This document shows positions 26,377 to 35,773 of a DNA stretch of 64,000 nucleotides, in pieces. The DNA comes from Gemmatimonadota bacterium. Lineage in GTDB: Bacteria; Latescibacterota; UBA2968. The notes beneath the pieces are model-generated. The model was not told the DNA's origin. It saw nothing but the letters and a program-made list of their open reading frames with translations, and did no database searches. Position 1 is the stretch's first letter. Each line of letters starts with the position of its first letter. The DNA lies in contig PBWH01000003.1 in the NCBI GenBank assembly GCA_002727195.1, forward strand, positions 1 through 64,000, in the 5' to 3' direction. The position numbers were made by a program, and so were the translations under genes.

Positions 26377-27375
26377 TTGCTGAATCTCATCATCAAACGT
26401 GTGCTGTGGATGATTCCGACGGCGCTCGTGATTTCGTTCATCTCTTTCGCGATCATCCAGTTGCCGCCGGGGGACTACTTGACCTCCTACATCGCGGCTC
26501 TGAGTGAGACGGGGGAGACGGTCGACGAGGCGCAGGCGGCCGCGCTCCGCGCTCGGTACAACCTCGACGATCCTTTCCACGTCCAGTACTTCAAGTGGAT
26601 GTACGGGATGATCTTTAAGTTCGAGCTCGGGATGTCGCTCGAATGGGATCGACCCGTTGGGGAGCTGATCAGAGAGCGGATCATCCTGACGTCGATCATA
26701 TCGATCGCGACGCTTCTGGTGACGTGGGCGATTGCGATTCCGATCGGCATCTACTCTGCCGTGCGTCAGTATTCGCTGCCTGACTACTGCTTCACGTTTA
26801 TGGGCTTTATCGGTCTGGCGACGCCGAACTTCCTGTTGGCACTCGTGTTCATGTATATCGGGTATGCCATGTTCGGTGTCAGTGCGGGGGGGCTTTTCTC
26901 ACCCGAGTATCAGAATGCGGACTGGTCGATGGGGAAGGTCGTGGACCTGATCGCCCACCTGTGGATTCCCGTGATCGTGATCGGTACGTCCGGTACAGCG
27001 GGACTGATCCGCGTGATGCGCGGTAACCTACTCGACGAGCTGCGGAAACAGTATGTGATGACGGCGAGGGCCAAGGGCGTTGCCTATTGGCGCCTTCTTC
27101 TGAAGTATCCCGTGCGGGTGGCATTGAACCCGCTGGTAAGTACCGTCGGTTGGGTACTCCCCGGAATCGTGTCGGGTGCGACGATTGTCTCGGTCGTTCT
27201 CGGTTTGCCGACGACGGGACCGTTGCTGCTCCGAGCCCTGATGAACCAGGACATGTATCTAGCTGGTAGCATGGTGATGATGCTCAGCGTATTGACGCTG
27301 ATCGGAACGCTTCTATCTGACATCCTGCTCCTGGTGGTGGACCCCAGGATCCGTTATGAGGAGGGGGAACGGTAA
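26377..27375 (+). CDS. ABC importer permease, DppB/OppB type
   Basis: About 332 residues with six predicted membrane helices. The cytoplasmic loop has the EAA motif of the family: residues around YVMTARAKGVAYWRLLLKYP contact the ATPases. I place the start at the TTG at 26377, preceded by GAGAGGAG at eight bases and immediately followed by the hydrophobic first helix. In-frame codons upstream would read through the palindromic repeat. The stop overlaps the next start as TAATG. Confidence 0.9.
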   Translation: MLNLIIKRVLWMIPTALVISFISFAIIQLPPGDYLTSYIAALSETGETVDEAQAAALRARYNLDDPFHVQYFKWMYGMIFKFELGMSLEWDRPVGELIRERIILTSIISIATLLVTWAIAIPIGIYSAVRQYSLPDYCFTFMGFIGLATPNFLLALVFMYIGYAMFGVSAGGLFSPEYQNADWSMGKVVDLIAHLWIPVIVIGTSGTAGLIRVMRGNLLDELRKQYVMTARAKGVAYWRLLLKYPVRVALNPLVSTVGWVLPGIVSGATIVSVVLGLPTTGPLLLRALMNQDMYLAGSMVMMLSVLTLIGTLLSDILLLVVDPRIRYEEGER

Positions 27376-28511
27376 TGGTGCTGGCACAAGAACAATACGT
27401 CGAGGAAGAACTCGAGACTGCCGAGGAGACTGCCGTACACGCTGCTTCTCAGTGGCAGTTAATGTGGTGGAAGTTCCGGAAGCACAAGGTGGCCATGGCT
27501 GCCGGAATGGTGATCCTCTGTTTGTATTTCGTGGCGATGTTCTGCGAGGTGTTGGCGCCCTATACGCTCGAATCACGAAACGTCCAGTATGCGTTCGCAC
27601 CACCACAACGACTTCGTCTCGTTTCGAATGAGGGGGTGCACTTCTGGCCCTTCGTTTACAAGATCAAAGGGTTCCGGCATCCCGAGACGCTCCGGAAGTA
27701 CTACGTCGAGGATGAATCGAAGACGTATCCCGTGCAGTTGTTCGTAAGAGGGGAAACCTACCGCTTCTGGGGCCTCTTCGAAACCGACATTCACTTATTC
27801 GAGGTCGAAGAGGGCGGGACACTGTTCCTTCTTGGGACCGACCATCTGGGTCGAGATCTCCTTTCACGCATCATATACGGATCTCGCATCTCGCTAACGA
27901 TTGGGCTGATCGGGGTGTCGCTCAGTTTCGTGTTCGGGCTGGTGATCGGCGTGGTGTCCGGATACTACGGCGGATGGATAGACAACATCATCCAGCGGGG
28001 AATCGAGATTCTGAGATCGTTCCCATCGATCCCGCTCTGGATGGCATTGGCCGCGGCGTTACCCGCCTCTTGGAGTCCACTTCAGGTCTACATGGGGATT
28101 ACCGTGGTCCTCTCGCTGATTGGCTGGACGGGGCTTGCGCGACAGGTCCGTGGAAAGATTCTCTCGTTGCGAGAGGAGGATTTCGCGATGGCCGCCCTAT
28201 TAGCAGGGGCCAGTCGTTGGCGGATTATGACTCGCCATCTGTTGCCGTCGTTCATGAGCCACATCATCGTGAGCCTGACGCTGGCCGTTCCTTCGATGAT
28301 CCTGGGCGAGACGTCGTTGAGTTTCCTGGGCCTGGGACTTCGCCCTCCGGTCACAAGCTGGGGCGTTCTGCTGAAGGAGGCCCAAAACGTTCAGGCCGTC
28401 GCGTTCCAACCGTGGCTGCTGACCCCGGTTATCTTCGTGATCATCACCGTGCTGGCATTCAACTTTGTGGGCGACGGGCTGCGTGACGCGGCCGACCCGT
28501 ATTCGAGGTAA
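27375..28511 (+). CDS. ABC importer permease, DppC/OppC type
   Basis: A 378-residue second permease. The N terminus is a 40-residue cytoplasmic leader, then a first helix (about 45-62). A long extracytoplasmic segment (about 65-140) is larger than in E. coli DppC. The remaining helices follow the LLGTDHLGRDLLSR signature of this family, and the EAA loop is EEDFAMAALLAGASRWRI. It forms the heterodimeric channel with the preceding DppB-like protein. Confidence 0.92.
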   Translation: MVLAQEQYVEEELETAEETAVHAASQWQLMWWKFRKHKVAMAAGMVILCLYFVAMFCEVLAPYTLESRNVQYAFAPPQRLRLVSNEGVHFWPFVYKIKGFRHPETLRKYYVEDESKTYPVQLFVRGETYRFWGLFETDIHLFEVEEGGTLFLLGTDHLGRDLLSRIIYGSRISLTIGLIGVSLSFVFGLVIGVVSGYYGGWIDNIIQRGIEILRSFPSIPLWMALAAALPASWSPLQVYMGITVVLSLIGWTGLARQVRGKILSLREEDFAMAALLAGASRWRIMTRHLLPSFMSHIIVSLTLAVPSMILGETSLSFLGLGLRPPVTSWGVLLKEAQNVQAVAFQPWLLTPVIFVIITVLAFNFVGDGLRDAADPYSR

Positions 28512-28521
28512 GGAGTTCCTT

Positions 28522-29277
28522 GTGGAAATCAGACCGAACAGAGTGAAACAGAAACTGGCGAACGGCGAATCCGCGCTGATCGCATCCGGGTTCGACAGTG
28601 GCGATCAGATTGACTCATTCGGGCCGAACGGCTTCGACGGTGTCTGGCTGGAGGGAGAGCACGGTCCCGTCGATGCACCGCAGATCGGGGACCTGACACG
28701 GGCCTGTGATATCTGGGGTCTGACATCTGTTGTAAGGGTCAATCGAAACGATCAAAACCTGATCTACCGTACGTTCGATCGCGGCGCTCAGGGAGTTTGT
28801 GTTCCGCACGTTAATACGAAGGCTGAGGCGGAAAACGTCGTGGCCGGAGGGAAGTTCGCGCCGATCGGGCAGCGTGGCCTGTTCACGAGTCGTCAGGGAT
28901 ACGACGTACCCGATTATTTAGACATAGCCAACGACGAGACATTGTTGATAATCCTCGTCGAGGACATCATCGCGGTCAACAACCTCGACGAAATTCTCGA
29001 GGTGGACCACATCGATGTGTTCTTAGTGGCGCCTTCCGATCTGGCCGCATCTATGGGCAAGATTGGTAAGGTTCAGAGTCAGGGAGTGCAAGACACGATC
29101 GACGGCGCGCTCGCCAAGATCGTCGAATCTGGCCGGACCGCCGGGACGATGTGCCCCGACTACACCTTGGCGGAGAAGTACACGAAGGCCGGCGTGAAGT
29201 GTCTGCTGACCCCGTCTGGTCCGTGGGTCGCGGCGGGTGCGAAGCAATTCCGCGAGACGGTGGAGGCGGCTCAGTGA
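28522..29277 (+). CDS. HpcH/HpaI family aldolase
   Basis: A 251-residue class II aldolase-like protein of the HpcH/HpaI group (2-keto-3-deoxy sugar acid or 4-hydroxy-2-oxo acid aldolases). WLEGEHGP carries the metal-ligand glutamate region, VVRVN the basic strand, and IGQRGLFTSRQGY and ILVEDI the later conserved segments. The start is GTG with AAGGAG six bases upstream. Its position inside the importer operon, between permease and ATPase genes and overlapping dppD as GTGA, is the best clue that the transported compound yields a 2-keto-3-deoxy-type acid. Confidence 0.88.
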   Translation: MEIRPNRVKQKLANGESALIASGFDSGDQIDSFGPNGFDGVWLEGEHGPVDAPQIGDLTRACDIWGLTSVVRVNRNDQNLIYRTFDRGAQGVCVPHVNTKAEAENVVAGGKFAPIGQRGLFTSRQGYDVPDYLDIANDETLLIILVEDIIAVNNLDEILEVDHIDVFLVAPSDLAASMGKIGKVQSQGVQDTIDGALAKIVESGRTAGTMCPDYTLAEKYTKAGVKCLLTPSGPWVAAGAKQFRETVEAAQ

Positions 29278-30293
29278 GCGAGACTGCTGACAGCGTCCTG
29301 AGTATCAGGAACCTGAAGACCTATTTCTTCCTGGATGAGGGAACCGTCCGGGCTGTTGACGGTGTGAATCTGGAGATCCCGAAGGCGCAGACCATCGGGA
29401 TCGTCGGCGAGAGCGGTTGTGGAAAGAGTGTTTCGGCCTTCTCTGCACTTCGCCTCGTAGCGGAGCCAGGTGAGATCGTCGAAGGGGAGATCATTCTGCA
29501 TCGTGAGGATGGTGATGTCGTCCTGACCGATCTCGATGACGAAGGAGAACAGATCCGGTCGATTCGCGGTAAAGAGATATCGATGATCTTCCAGGAACCG
29601 ATGACATCGCTCAGTCCCGTTCATCGTGTGGGCGCGCAGATCGTAGAGGCTGTCGAACTGCATACAGATCTGCAAGGTCAGGACGCAATGGATCACGCGA
29701 TCCATATGCTGGAGCGTGTCGGGATTCCTGACGCGCCTCGACGCGCGACCGAGTACCCGCACGAACTCAGCGGCGGTATGCGTCAGCGCGTGATGATCGC
29801 GATGGCTCTCTCGTGTCAGCCATCTCTTCTGATGGCTGATGAGCCGACCACCGCACTCGACGTGACGATTCAGGCGCAGATCCTCGAGTTGATGCGCGAC
29901 CTCCAGACCGAGTTCGATATGTCGATCATGCTGATCACGCACGATCTCGGGGTGGTGGCAGAGATGGCTGACGAAGTGGCTGTGATGTATCTGGGGCGTG
30001 TGGTCGAACAGGGCTCCGTCGAGCGGATCTTCGTGGCACCAAAGCATCCTTATACCAAGGCATTGATGCGATCGATCCCGGGGATCGGGGGGGGGCGCAA
30101 GACCGAACTCCATACGATCGAGGGGTCGGTACCTGATCCGTTTACGCGACCCAAGGGTTGCCCATTTCATCCTCGCTGTGAGGAAGCGGTCAAGGGTGTC
30201 TGCGATGTGGGCGATCGGCCGGAATTGATCGAGATCGAGCCCGGTCACGATGTAGCCTGTGTGCTCTACCGGGAGGAAGCTGTCGATGCCTGA
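29274..30293 (+). CDS. ABC importer ATPase, DppD/OppD type
   Basis: A 339-residue ATPase with Walker A GESGCGKS, signature LSGGMRQR, Walker B LLMADEPTTALD and the H-loop in LITHDLG. The C-terminal oligopeptide extension has cysteines typical of this family (GCPFHPRC and later Cys residues), which bind an Fe-S cluster in some homologues. The GTG start overlaps the aldolase stop and has GGAGG seven bases upstream. Confidence 0.93.
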   Translation: MSETADSVLSIRNLKTYFFLDEGTVRAVDGVNLEIPKAQTIGIVGESGCGKSVSAFSALRLVAEPGEIVEGEIILHREDGDVVLTDLDDEGEQIRSIRGKEISMIFQEPMTSLSPVHRVGAQIVEAVELHTDLQGQDAMDHAIHMLERVGIPDAPRRATEYPHELSGGMRQRVMIAMALSCQPSLLMADEPTTALDVTIQAQILELMRDLQTEFDMSIMLITHDLGVVAEMADEVAVMYLGRVVEQGSVERIFVAPKHPYTKALMRSIPGIGGGRKTELHTIEGSVPDPFTRPKGCPFHPRCEEAVKGVCDVGDRPELIEIEPGHDVACVLYREEAVDA

Positions 30294-31317
30294 TCATCAG
30301 ACTCTTCTGGAGGTTCGTGAACTGAGGAAATATTTCCCGATTACCAAGGGATTCTTCAACAACGTTGTCGGGCACGTCAAGGCTGTAAACGATGTCAGCT
30401 TTGATCTCTACGATGGAGAGTGCCTCGGGCTGGTGGGGGAGAGCGGATCAGGAAAGACCACGGTTGGGAGGACGATCCTGCGGGCACTCGCGCCCACGAG
30501 TGGGTCGGTCAACTTCAGGGTGAACGGGGAAATGGTCGATGTCGCAGGTGCGTCACACGAGACCCTCAAGGGGCTTCGCCGGCATATGCAGATGATTTTT
30601 CAGGATCCGTATGCTTCGCTGAATCCCCGGATGACGGTTCTGGACATCGTGGGTGAGCCATTGCTGGTAAACGGCATGGAGGATCGCGCGCAGCGTGAGG
30701 AACGCGTGAGCGAACTGCTGGTCCGGGTTGGTCTTCAGCCGCACTTCCTCAGGCGCTATCCGCACGCGTTCAGCGGTGGTCAACGACAGCGCATCGGGAT
30801 CGCACGGGCACTCGCGCTGAACCCCAAGCTGGTGGTGGCCGACGAACCCGTGTCTGCCCTTGACGTTTCCGTCCAGGCCCAGGCGCTTAATCTGTTACAA
30901 GAACTTCAGCGAGAGCTCGGGTTGACGTATTTGTTTGTGGCGCACGATCTGAGTGTGGTTCGACACATCTCAGATCGTGTGGCCGTTATGTATGTCGGAA
31001 GGGTCGTCGAGATCGCAGAGGTGGATCGTCTTTTCGACCACCCGTTACACCCCTACACGGAGGCTTTGCTGTCGGCGGTTCCCGTTCCCAAGCCGAAAGC
31101 AAAGAAGAAGCAGGTTCTCCTGTCTGGTGAAGTCGCGGATCCGAGCAAGGCACCCCCGGGATGCGCCTTCCATCCCAGGTGCCCTTACGCGGAAGATCGG
31201 TGCCGTGAAGAAGTTCCGGAGCTTCGTGAGATCGAGCCAGGACACCAGGTGCGGTGTCATCTTGCTGAGGATCTGACCCTGGAGAGTATGCCGGAGATTC
31301 CGGCTGTGGTGGAGTGA
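30286..31317 (+). CDS. ABC importer ATPase, DppF/OppF type
   Basis: A 343-residue second ATPase. It has Walker A GESGSGKT, signature FSGGQRQR, Walker B LVVADEPVSALD, H-loop VAHDLS, and a C-terminal cysteine region (GCAFHPRCPYAEDRC). The ATG lies eight bases inside the end of dppD with GGGAGGA upstream. With dppD it completes a five-component importer. Confidence 0.93.
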   Translation: MPDHQTLLEVRELRKYFPITKGFFNNVVGHVKAVNDVSFDLYDGECLGLVGESGSGKTTVGRTILRALAPTSGSVNFRVNGEMVDVAGASHETLKGLRRHMQMIFQDPYASLNPRMTVLDIVGEPLLVNGMEDRAQREERVSELLVRVGLQPHFLRRYPHAFSGGQRQRIGIARALALNPKLVVADEPVSALDVSVQAQALNLLQELQRELGLTYLFVAHDLSVVRHISDRVAVMYVGRVVEIAEVDRLFDHPLHPYTEALLSAVPVPKPKAKKKQVLLSGEVADPSKAPPGCAFHPRCPYAEDRCREEVPELREIEPGHQVRCHLAEDLTLESMPEIPAVVE

Positions 31318-31331
31318 AGCGAGAGGAGCTT

Positions 31332-31718
31332 ATGCGAGTCGAACACGTAGCATTCCTTGTAGATGACCCGAACGCGGTCTCGAAGTGGTATTGTGAAAAC
31401 CTCGGGATGAAGCAGGTCCGACAGGGCCCGGGGCCGAACTTCATGACCTTTTTGGCGGATGACGGCGACAACGTGATGTTCGAGATCTACGCAAACCCGG
31501 AAGTCCAGACGCCCGATTACGCTGCACAAGATCCGTTGATCCTGCATCTAGCCTTCTATTCGGATGATGTGGATGGCGACCGCGCTCGCCTGATCGAGGC
31601 TGGTGCCACCGGGGTGGGCGACGTGTTCCACCGTGAGGATGGGGATGTGTTGGCGATGCTGCGTGATCCCTGGGGGCTCGCCGTGCAGGTGCTGAGCCGC
31701 AAGGAACGCATGCTCTAG
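31332..31718 (+). CDS. VOC/glyoxalase-fold protein
   Basis: A 128-residue single-unit VOC (glyoxalase/bleomycin-resistance/dioxygenase) fold. The pattern is HVAFLVDDP at the start, WYCENLG, FEIYANP, then ILHLAFYSDDVD and LRDPWGLAVQVL, giving the expected metal-binding H and E positions. It is usually an isomerase, lyase or dioxygenase on small substrates. Its position as the last intact gene of the importer operon suggests it acts on the same compound. An upstream GTG at 31314 overlapping the dppF stop is an alternative start. Confidence 0.82.
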   Translation: MRVEHVAFLVDDPNAVSKWYCENLGMKQVRQGPGPNFMTFLADDGDNVMFEIYANPEVQTPDYAAQDPLILHLAFYSDDVDGDRARLIEAGATGVGDVFHREDGDVLAMLRDPWGLAVQVLSRKERML

Positions 31719-31729
31719 AACGGCGGATA

Positions 31730-33593
31730 ATGGTTGAATCGCCAAGTAATCTGGGGACGGATGATCGCTTACTGAAGTGGATCGCCGTCCCCCTTTTTCT
31801 TTTCTGTGTCGCACACGTGGCGGCCTCATTCGCCAGTGCAAGCTTCTGGGGTGTCGACAGCCTCGCCTATGCGCCCAAAGTCCTCGCATTGTGCGTGGTT
31901 CTCCCGGTACCCCTGACGTTGCAGGCTGGCAGACTGACTTCGCTGGTCGCGTCCATACGCTGTCCCGTGATGGTTTGTGGGCTCCTGTTCCTGATGCTCA
32001 CGCTGGCCTTTCCGTCCGGGACCCGGTTACTTGGCGACGGAGAACTTCACGTCCGCGAGTTGATAGGCGGCGTATGGGATTCGCACCCCAAGATGAATCG
32101 CTCGCCGCTCCTGTTCTGGTTGTTGCATCAGGTTCCGAGCTGGAGCTTCGTATCGCCTGCCCAGATCTATCCGTGGGTAAGCCGTATGGCCGGTCTTGTG
32201 TTCGTTTTGCTGTCCTTCACTGCGGGCAGGTGTTTTCGCACCAAGGCCAGATGATCGCGGCCTGCTGATCCTGTGTTTGCTTTCGCAGGGGTATATTGCC
32301 CTGTTCTTCGGATACGCAGAGAACTACCCGATTCTGTTCCCGCTCCTGCTCGGCTACTCGATCCTGTGCTTGCGCGCTATGGAAGGGGAGGCGCCAGTGT
32401 ATCAGCCGGCGGTTCTCCTCGGGCTCACGGTCCCCTTGCACTTTACTGCGTTTGCCTACGCACCAGCCCTGATCTGGGTTGTCTGGCGGAGGCAGCGTGC
32501 GAACGCGGCCGACCGTATCCTGTCTATGCTGTCGCTCCTTGCGGTTCCGGCGACGACATTCCTGTCGTTGGCTCTGATCGGGATATCTCCGTTTTCGTTG
32601 CCTCAATCAGCGCTTGGCAGCCATCTCCTTCCCTGGAGGACATCAGGCCCCGGGCTGACCCCGTACGCCGTCCTGTCTGCAGAACATCTCATCGACACCC
32701 TCAACCAGTATGCGCTCGTTGTTCCGGTGGTTGTGATGGGGATTCCCATCCTTGTGCTAGGCTCCAGGCGTAGCGACGCGACCGATGTTCTGCTGCTTGC
32801 CATGGCGCTTCCGCCGGTCTTGTTCACGGTCCTGTTCAACCCCGCCATAGGAGCTTTTCGGGGTTGGGATGTATTTGCGTTGCCCTCCGTCCCGTTGGTC
32901 CTTCTGGCAGGAAGATCTCTTCTGCGGGTCTGCCAACCTGTTCGTCTACGCCGACTGGCGGTCCTCGCGATCTGCGTTTGTTCTGTCCACACAGCGGGTT
33001 GGGTCGCGGTCAATGCCGATGTCGGATCGTCCGAGGAGCGTTTCGCTCATATGGTCGAGTCGGGGCAGCTCTCGACCTATGCGCGCGCCTACGGGGCCGG
33101 AACTCTTGCAGGACACTACCGGGCCAAGGCTGACCTGAGCACTTCTATGTTCTGGTTTGAACGAGCTTCAGAATTCGATCCAGGAACAGGCAGGTATCAC
33201 GTCTGGAGAGCAGATGCCTCTCCAGCCACGACGAACTACTGGGTGGATCTGGGGGCGACACTGATGGCGCTGGGTCAGTTGGCCGAAGCAGAAGCCCTTT
33301 TCCGAATGGTTCTCGAAGAAAGTCCAGGGACGGTTTCGGCTTGAATGAACCTTGGGACGATCGCCTTCAGCCGCGGAGACTACGGTGCCAGCACCGCTGC
33401 GTTCAGAAGTGTTCTGGTGTCCGAGCCGGATCACCATGGCGCTCTGTTCAACCTGGGTGTGGCACTCTCTCAGATGGGTGATCTCGAGGGAGCACAGGAG
33501 GTATTGGCACGAGTGGTCGAACTGGATACGTGTGGTGAGGACGGGCAAGAGGTGAAACAGATGCTGGAACGTTTCGCGGGCAAGAATCAGTAG
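31730..33593 (+). pseudogene. Disrupted GT-C-like membrane protein with TPR tail
   Basis: One polytopic protein is split into three pieces. A frameshift near 32254 moves the reading from KAR-stop to DRGLLILCLL, inside the helices. An in-frame TGA at 33342-33344 falls where a TPR tryptophan is expected (A-stop-MNLG for AWMNLG). The N-terminal part has many helices and motifs such as GDGELH and GYAENYP, recalling GT-C mannosyltransferase-like membrane glycosyltransferases. The C-terminal 130 residues contain about three TPR repeats. Two independent lesions favour real decay. Confidence 0.78.
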
Positions 33594-33659
33594 GCAGACT
33601 TTACCAGAGCGGTATCTTAGCATCCTAGCCATACAGGTGTTTACACATAGGGGAGGACA

Positions 33660-34703
33660 ATGCCGGTATTCGAAATCGAAACATTGGAAGCAAGCTGTGC
33701 GAGCGTATTCAAGGGCGCTGGGCTGGGAGAGGATGAAGCCAGCCTGATAGCCCATTCGCTAGTGCTCGCCAACGTGATGGGACACGACTCACACGGCGTG
33801 ATTCGCGTGGTGCAGTATTGCAAGGCCCTGGACGATGGGAAGGTAGAGCCCGGCCAGCAGGTCACGGTGACGAAAGAGGCCGATGCGTCCGCCGTGGTTG
33901 ACGGAGCGTGGGGATTCGGGCAGACGATCTGCCATCAGGCGATGGACATCGCGATCGAGAAAGCGAAGAAGCGGTCAGTGGCTGTCGTGGAGGTTTTCAA
34001 CTGCAGCCATATCGGTCGTCTTGGAGAGTATGTCGAGTCTGCGGCCGAGCAGGGCATCCTGGGGATCGTGATGTGCAACAACCACGGCGGCGGTCTTCTC
34101 CAGCCACCTTTCGGCGGGATAGACGCACGTATGTCACCCAATCCGCTTGCTGTTGGGATTCCGACAGGAGGCGAGTTTCCGGTAATTGTCGACATGACGT
34201 CGAGCGTTGTGGCCGAGGGAAAGATCCGCGTGAAACGAAATCTGGGCGAAATGCTTCCCGAAGGATGGGTTGTCGACGGAGGGGGTAACCCCACGACCGA
34301 TCCTGCCAAGTTTTATGGTCCGCCTCGCGGCGCGATTCTTCCGTTCGGAGGCATCAGCGCTCACAAGGGCTATGCACTGTCCATCATCGTTGACGTATTG
34401 TCAGGAGCTCTCGGCGGTGCCGGCCTGAGCCGTGAAGGTGGGGTCAGCGGTGGGAATGGTGTATTCGTCATGGCGATCGATATCGAGGCCTTCATCGGGA
34501 AGGAAGACTTCGAGAAGGATATGCAGACGTTCATCGGCTGGCTCAAGAGCTCGCGGCTCATGGACGGGGTCGGCGAGATCTTACTGCCAGGTGAGATGGA
34601 GGCCCGACAGCACAAGCAGAAGCAGGCTGATGGTGTGTTCGTGGACGACGAGACGTGGCGACAGATCGGAGAGACGGGTGAGCGCTACGGGGTGACGATC
34701 TAA
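33660..34703 (+). CDS. Malate/L-lactate dehydrogenase family oxidoreductase (Ldh2)
   Basis: A 347-residue NAD(P)-dependent 2-hydroxyacid dehydrogenase of the LDH2/MDG2 family, which includes malate, sulfolactate and ureidoglycolate dehydrogenases and plant-type sugar acid reductases. Conserved stretches include NVMGHDSHGVIRV, VVEVFNCSHIGRLG, NNHGGG and the C-terminal GGISAHKGYALS. GGGGAGG precedes the ATG. The real substrate is not apparent. The gene stands alone between the broken membrane gene and a hydrolase. Confidence 0.9.
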   Translation: MPVFEIETLEASCASVFKGAGLGEDEASLIAHSLVLANVMGHDSHGVIRVVQYCKALDDGKVEPGQQVTVTKEADASAVVDGAWGFGQTICHQAMDIAIEKAKKRSVAVVEVFNCSHIGRLGEYVESAAEQGILGIVMCNNHGGGLLQPPFGGIDARMSPNPLAVGIPTGGEFPVIVDMTSSVVAEGKIRVKRNLGEMLPEGWVVDGGGNPTTDPAKFYGPPRGAILPFGGISAHKGYALSIIVDVLSGALGGAGLSREGGVSGGNGVFVMAIDIEAFIGKEDFEKDMQTFIGWLKSSRLMDGVGEILLPGEMEARQHKQKQADGVFVDDETWRQIGETGERYGVTI

Positions 34704-34766
34704 GAGTTTTAGCTACGACCGTCCTCAAGTGACTGAGGCCGGGACTTTCTAATCAGGGAGAACAGT

Positions 34767-35537
34767 ATGGCATCAATCAAAGTAACGTTGTTGGGACACG
34801 CCTCGATGTTGTTCGAGCCCGATACCGGTGAGAAGATCTACCTCGATCCCTGGCTGGAGGGCAGTCCGGTAGCGACACTGGCGGTGGACGATATCAAGGA
34901 GGCCGACATCGTGGTGGCAACGCACGGCCACAACGACCACATCGGAGACTCGTATGCAATCTGCCGGAATACGGGGGCGACCTTCGTCAGCAACTACGAG
35001 CTCTGTGTCGTAGCCGAGCAGAACGGCCTGACGTTGGGTGAGAACGCGGTGCCGTTCAACCCCGGGGGGACTGTGACGGTTGGGGATATCCGGATCACGG
35101 CGACACAGGCATTCCATTCGTTGTCGATGTCGCCCAATCTGTCGAAAGGCGCGGCCCCGGAGAACGGATACTTCCATCCGGATGGCGGTGTGTGTGGGAT
35201 CGTTCTTCAATTCGCGAATGGCATCACCGTCTACGACACATCGGACACGTCATTGTTCAGTGACATGCAGTTGATCTCGCAGATGTATGGTCCGCAGATC
35301 GCGGTGCTGCCCGTCGGCGGAAAGTTTACTATGGGGGTGTGTGAGGGGGCGAGGGCGGCCAGCTTTATTCGGCCGGACATCGTGATCCCGAATCACTATG
35401 GGGAGCCACAAGGTCAACCGGCGGATATCGAAGCGCTGAAGGATGCGGTGGCGTTGCTGTCGCCGAATACCGATGTGGTGGCGTTGGGGCCGAATGGGGC
35501 TGTGACGTATGAGACTAGCTCGTATACCATCGGTTAA
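34767..35537 (+). CDS. Metal-dependent hydrolase, UPF0173 (MBL fold)
   Basis: A 256-residue MBL-fold protein of the UPF0173 type. Features are LGHASMLFE at the N terminus, YLDPWLEG, the metal motif THGHNDHIGD, and later IRPDIVIPNHYG. These proteins are conserved, but their substrate is not established. GGGAGAACAGT leads into the ATG. The 63-base gap before it has only a weak 5-bp hairpin. Confidence 0.88.
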   Translation: MASIKVTLLGHASMLFEPDTGEKIYLDPWLEGSPVATLAVDDIKEADIVVATHGHNDHIGDSYAICRNTGATFVSNYELCVVAEQNGLTLGENAVPFNPGGTVTVGDIRITATQAFHSLSMSPNLSKGAAPENGYFHPDGGVCGIVLQFANGITVYDTSDTSLFSDMQLISQMYGPQIAVLPVGGKFTMGVCEGARAASFIRPDIVIPNHYGEPQGQPADIEALKDAVALLSPNTDVVALGPNGAVTYETSSYTIG

Positions 35538-35773
35538 AGAAACAAAGAGCGGTCACCGGTCTACGCCATGGCTACTGCCCGGCAGGCCCGATTTGTTAGA
35601 TGAACCCTCCTTCAGGGCAAAGCCGCTACGGTGGGGCAGGCACGCGATGAACACAGGTGGGAAACTGGGAGAGAAGCTCAGTGCTCCGCGGAGGATCACG
35701 GTGGGACGGATGGTTCTTGTCCGCGCGGGGTTCTTGGTGCCCAGGAGCTCCATCGCGATAAGTTGAGGCTCTT
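35538..35773. other. Intergenic spacer without a supported gene
   Basis: 236 bases between the UPF0173 gene and the FAD oxidoreductase. I see no conserved coding frame, clear terminator or strong promoter. Confidence 0.4.

Noticed and set aside
33342..33344. UGA read as tryptophan (genetic code change)
   Set aside because: TGA ends many intact genes in the window, for example pgpH, ABC subunit 1 and aspS, and TGG is used for Trp throughout. A nonsense mutation is simpler.
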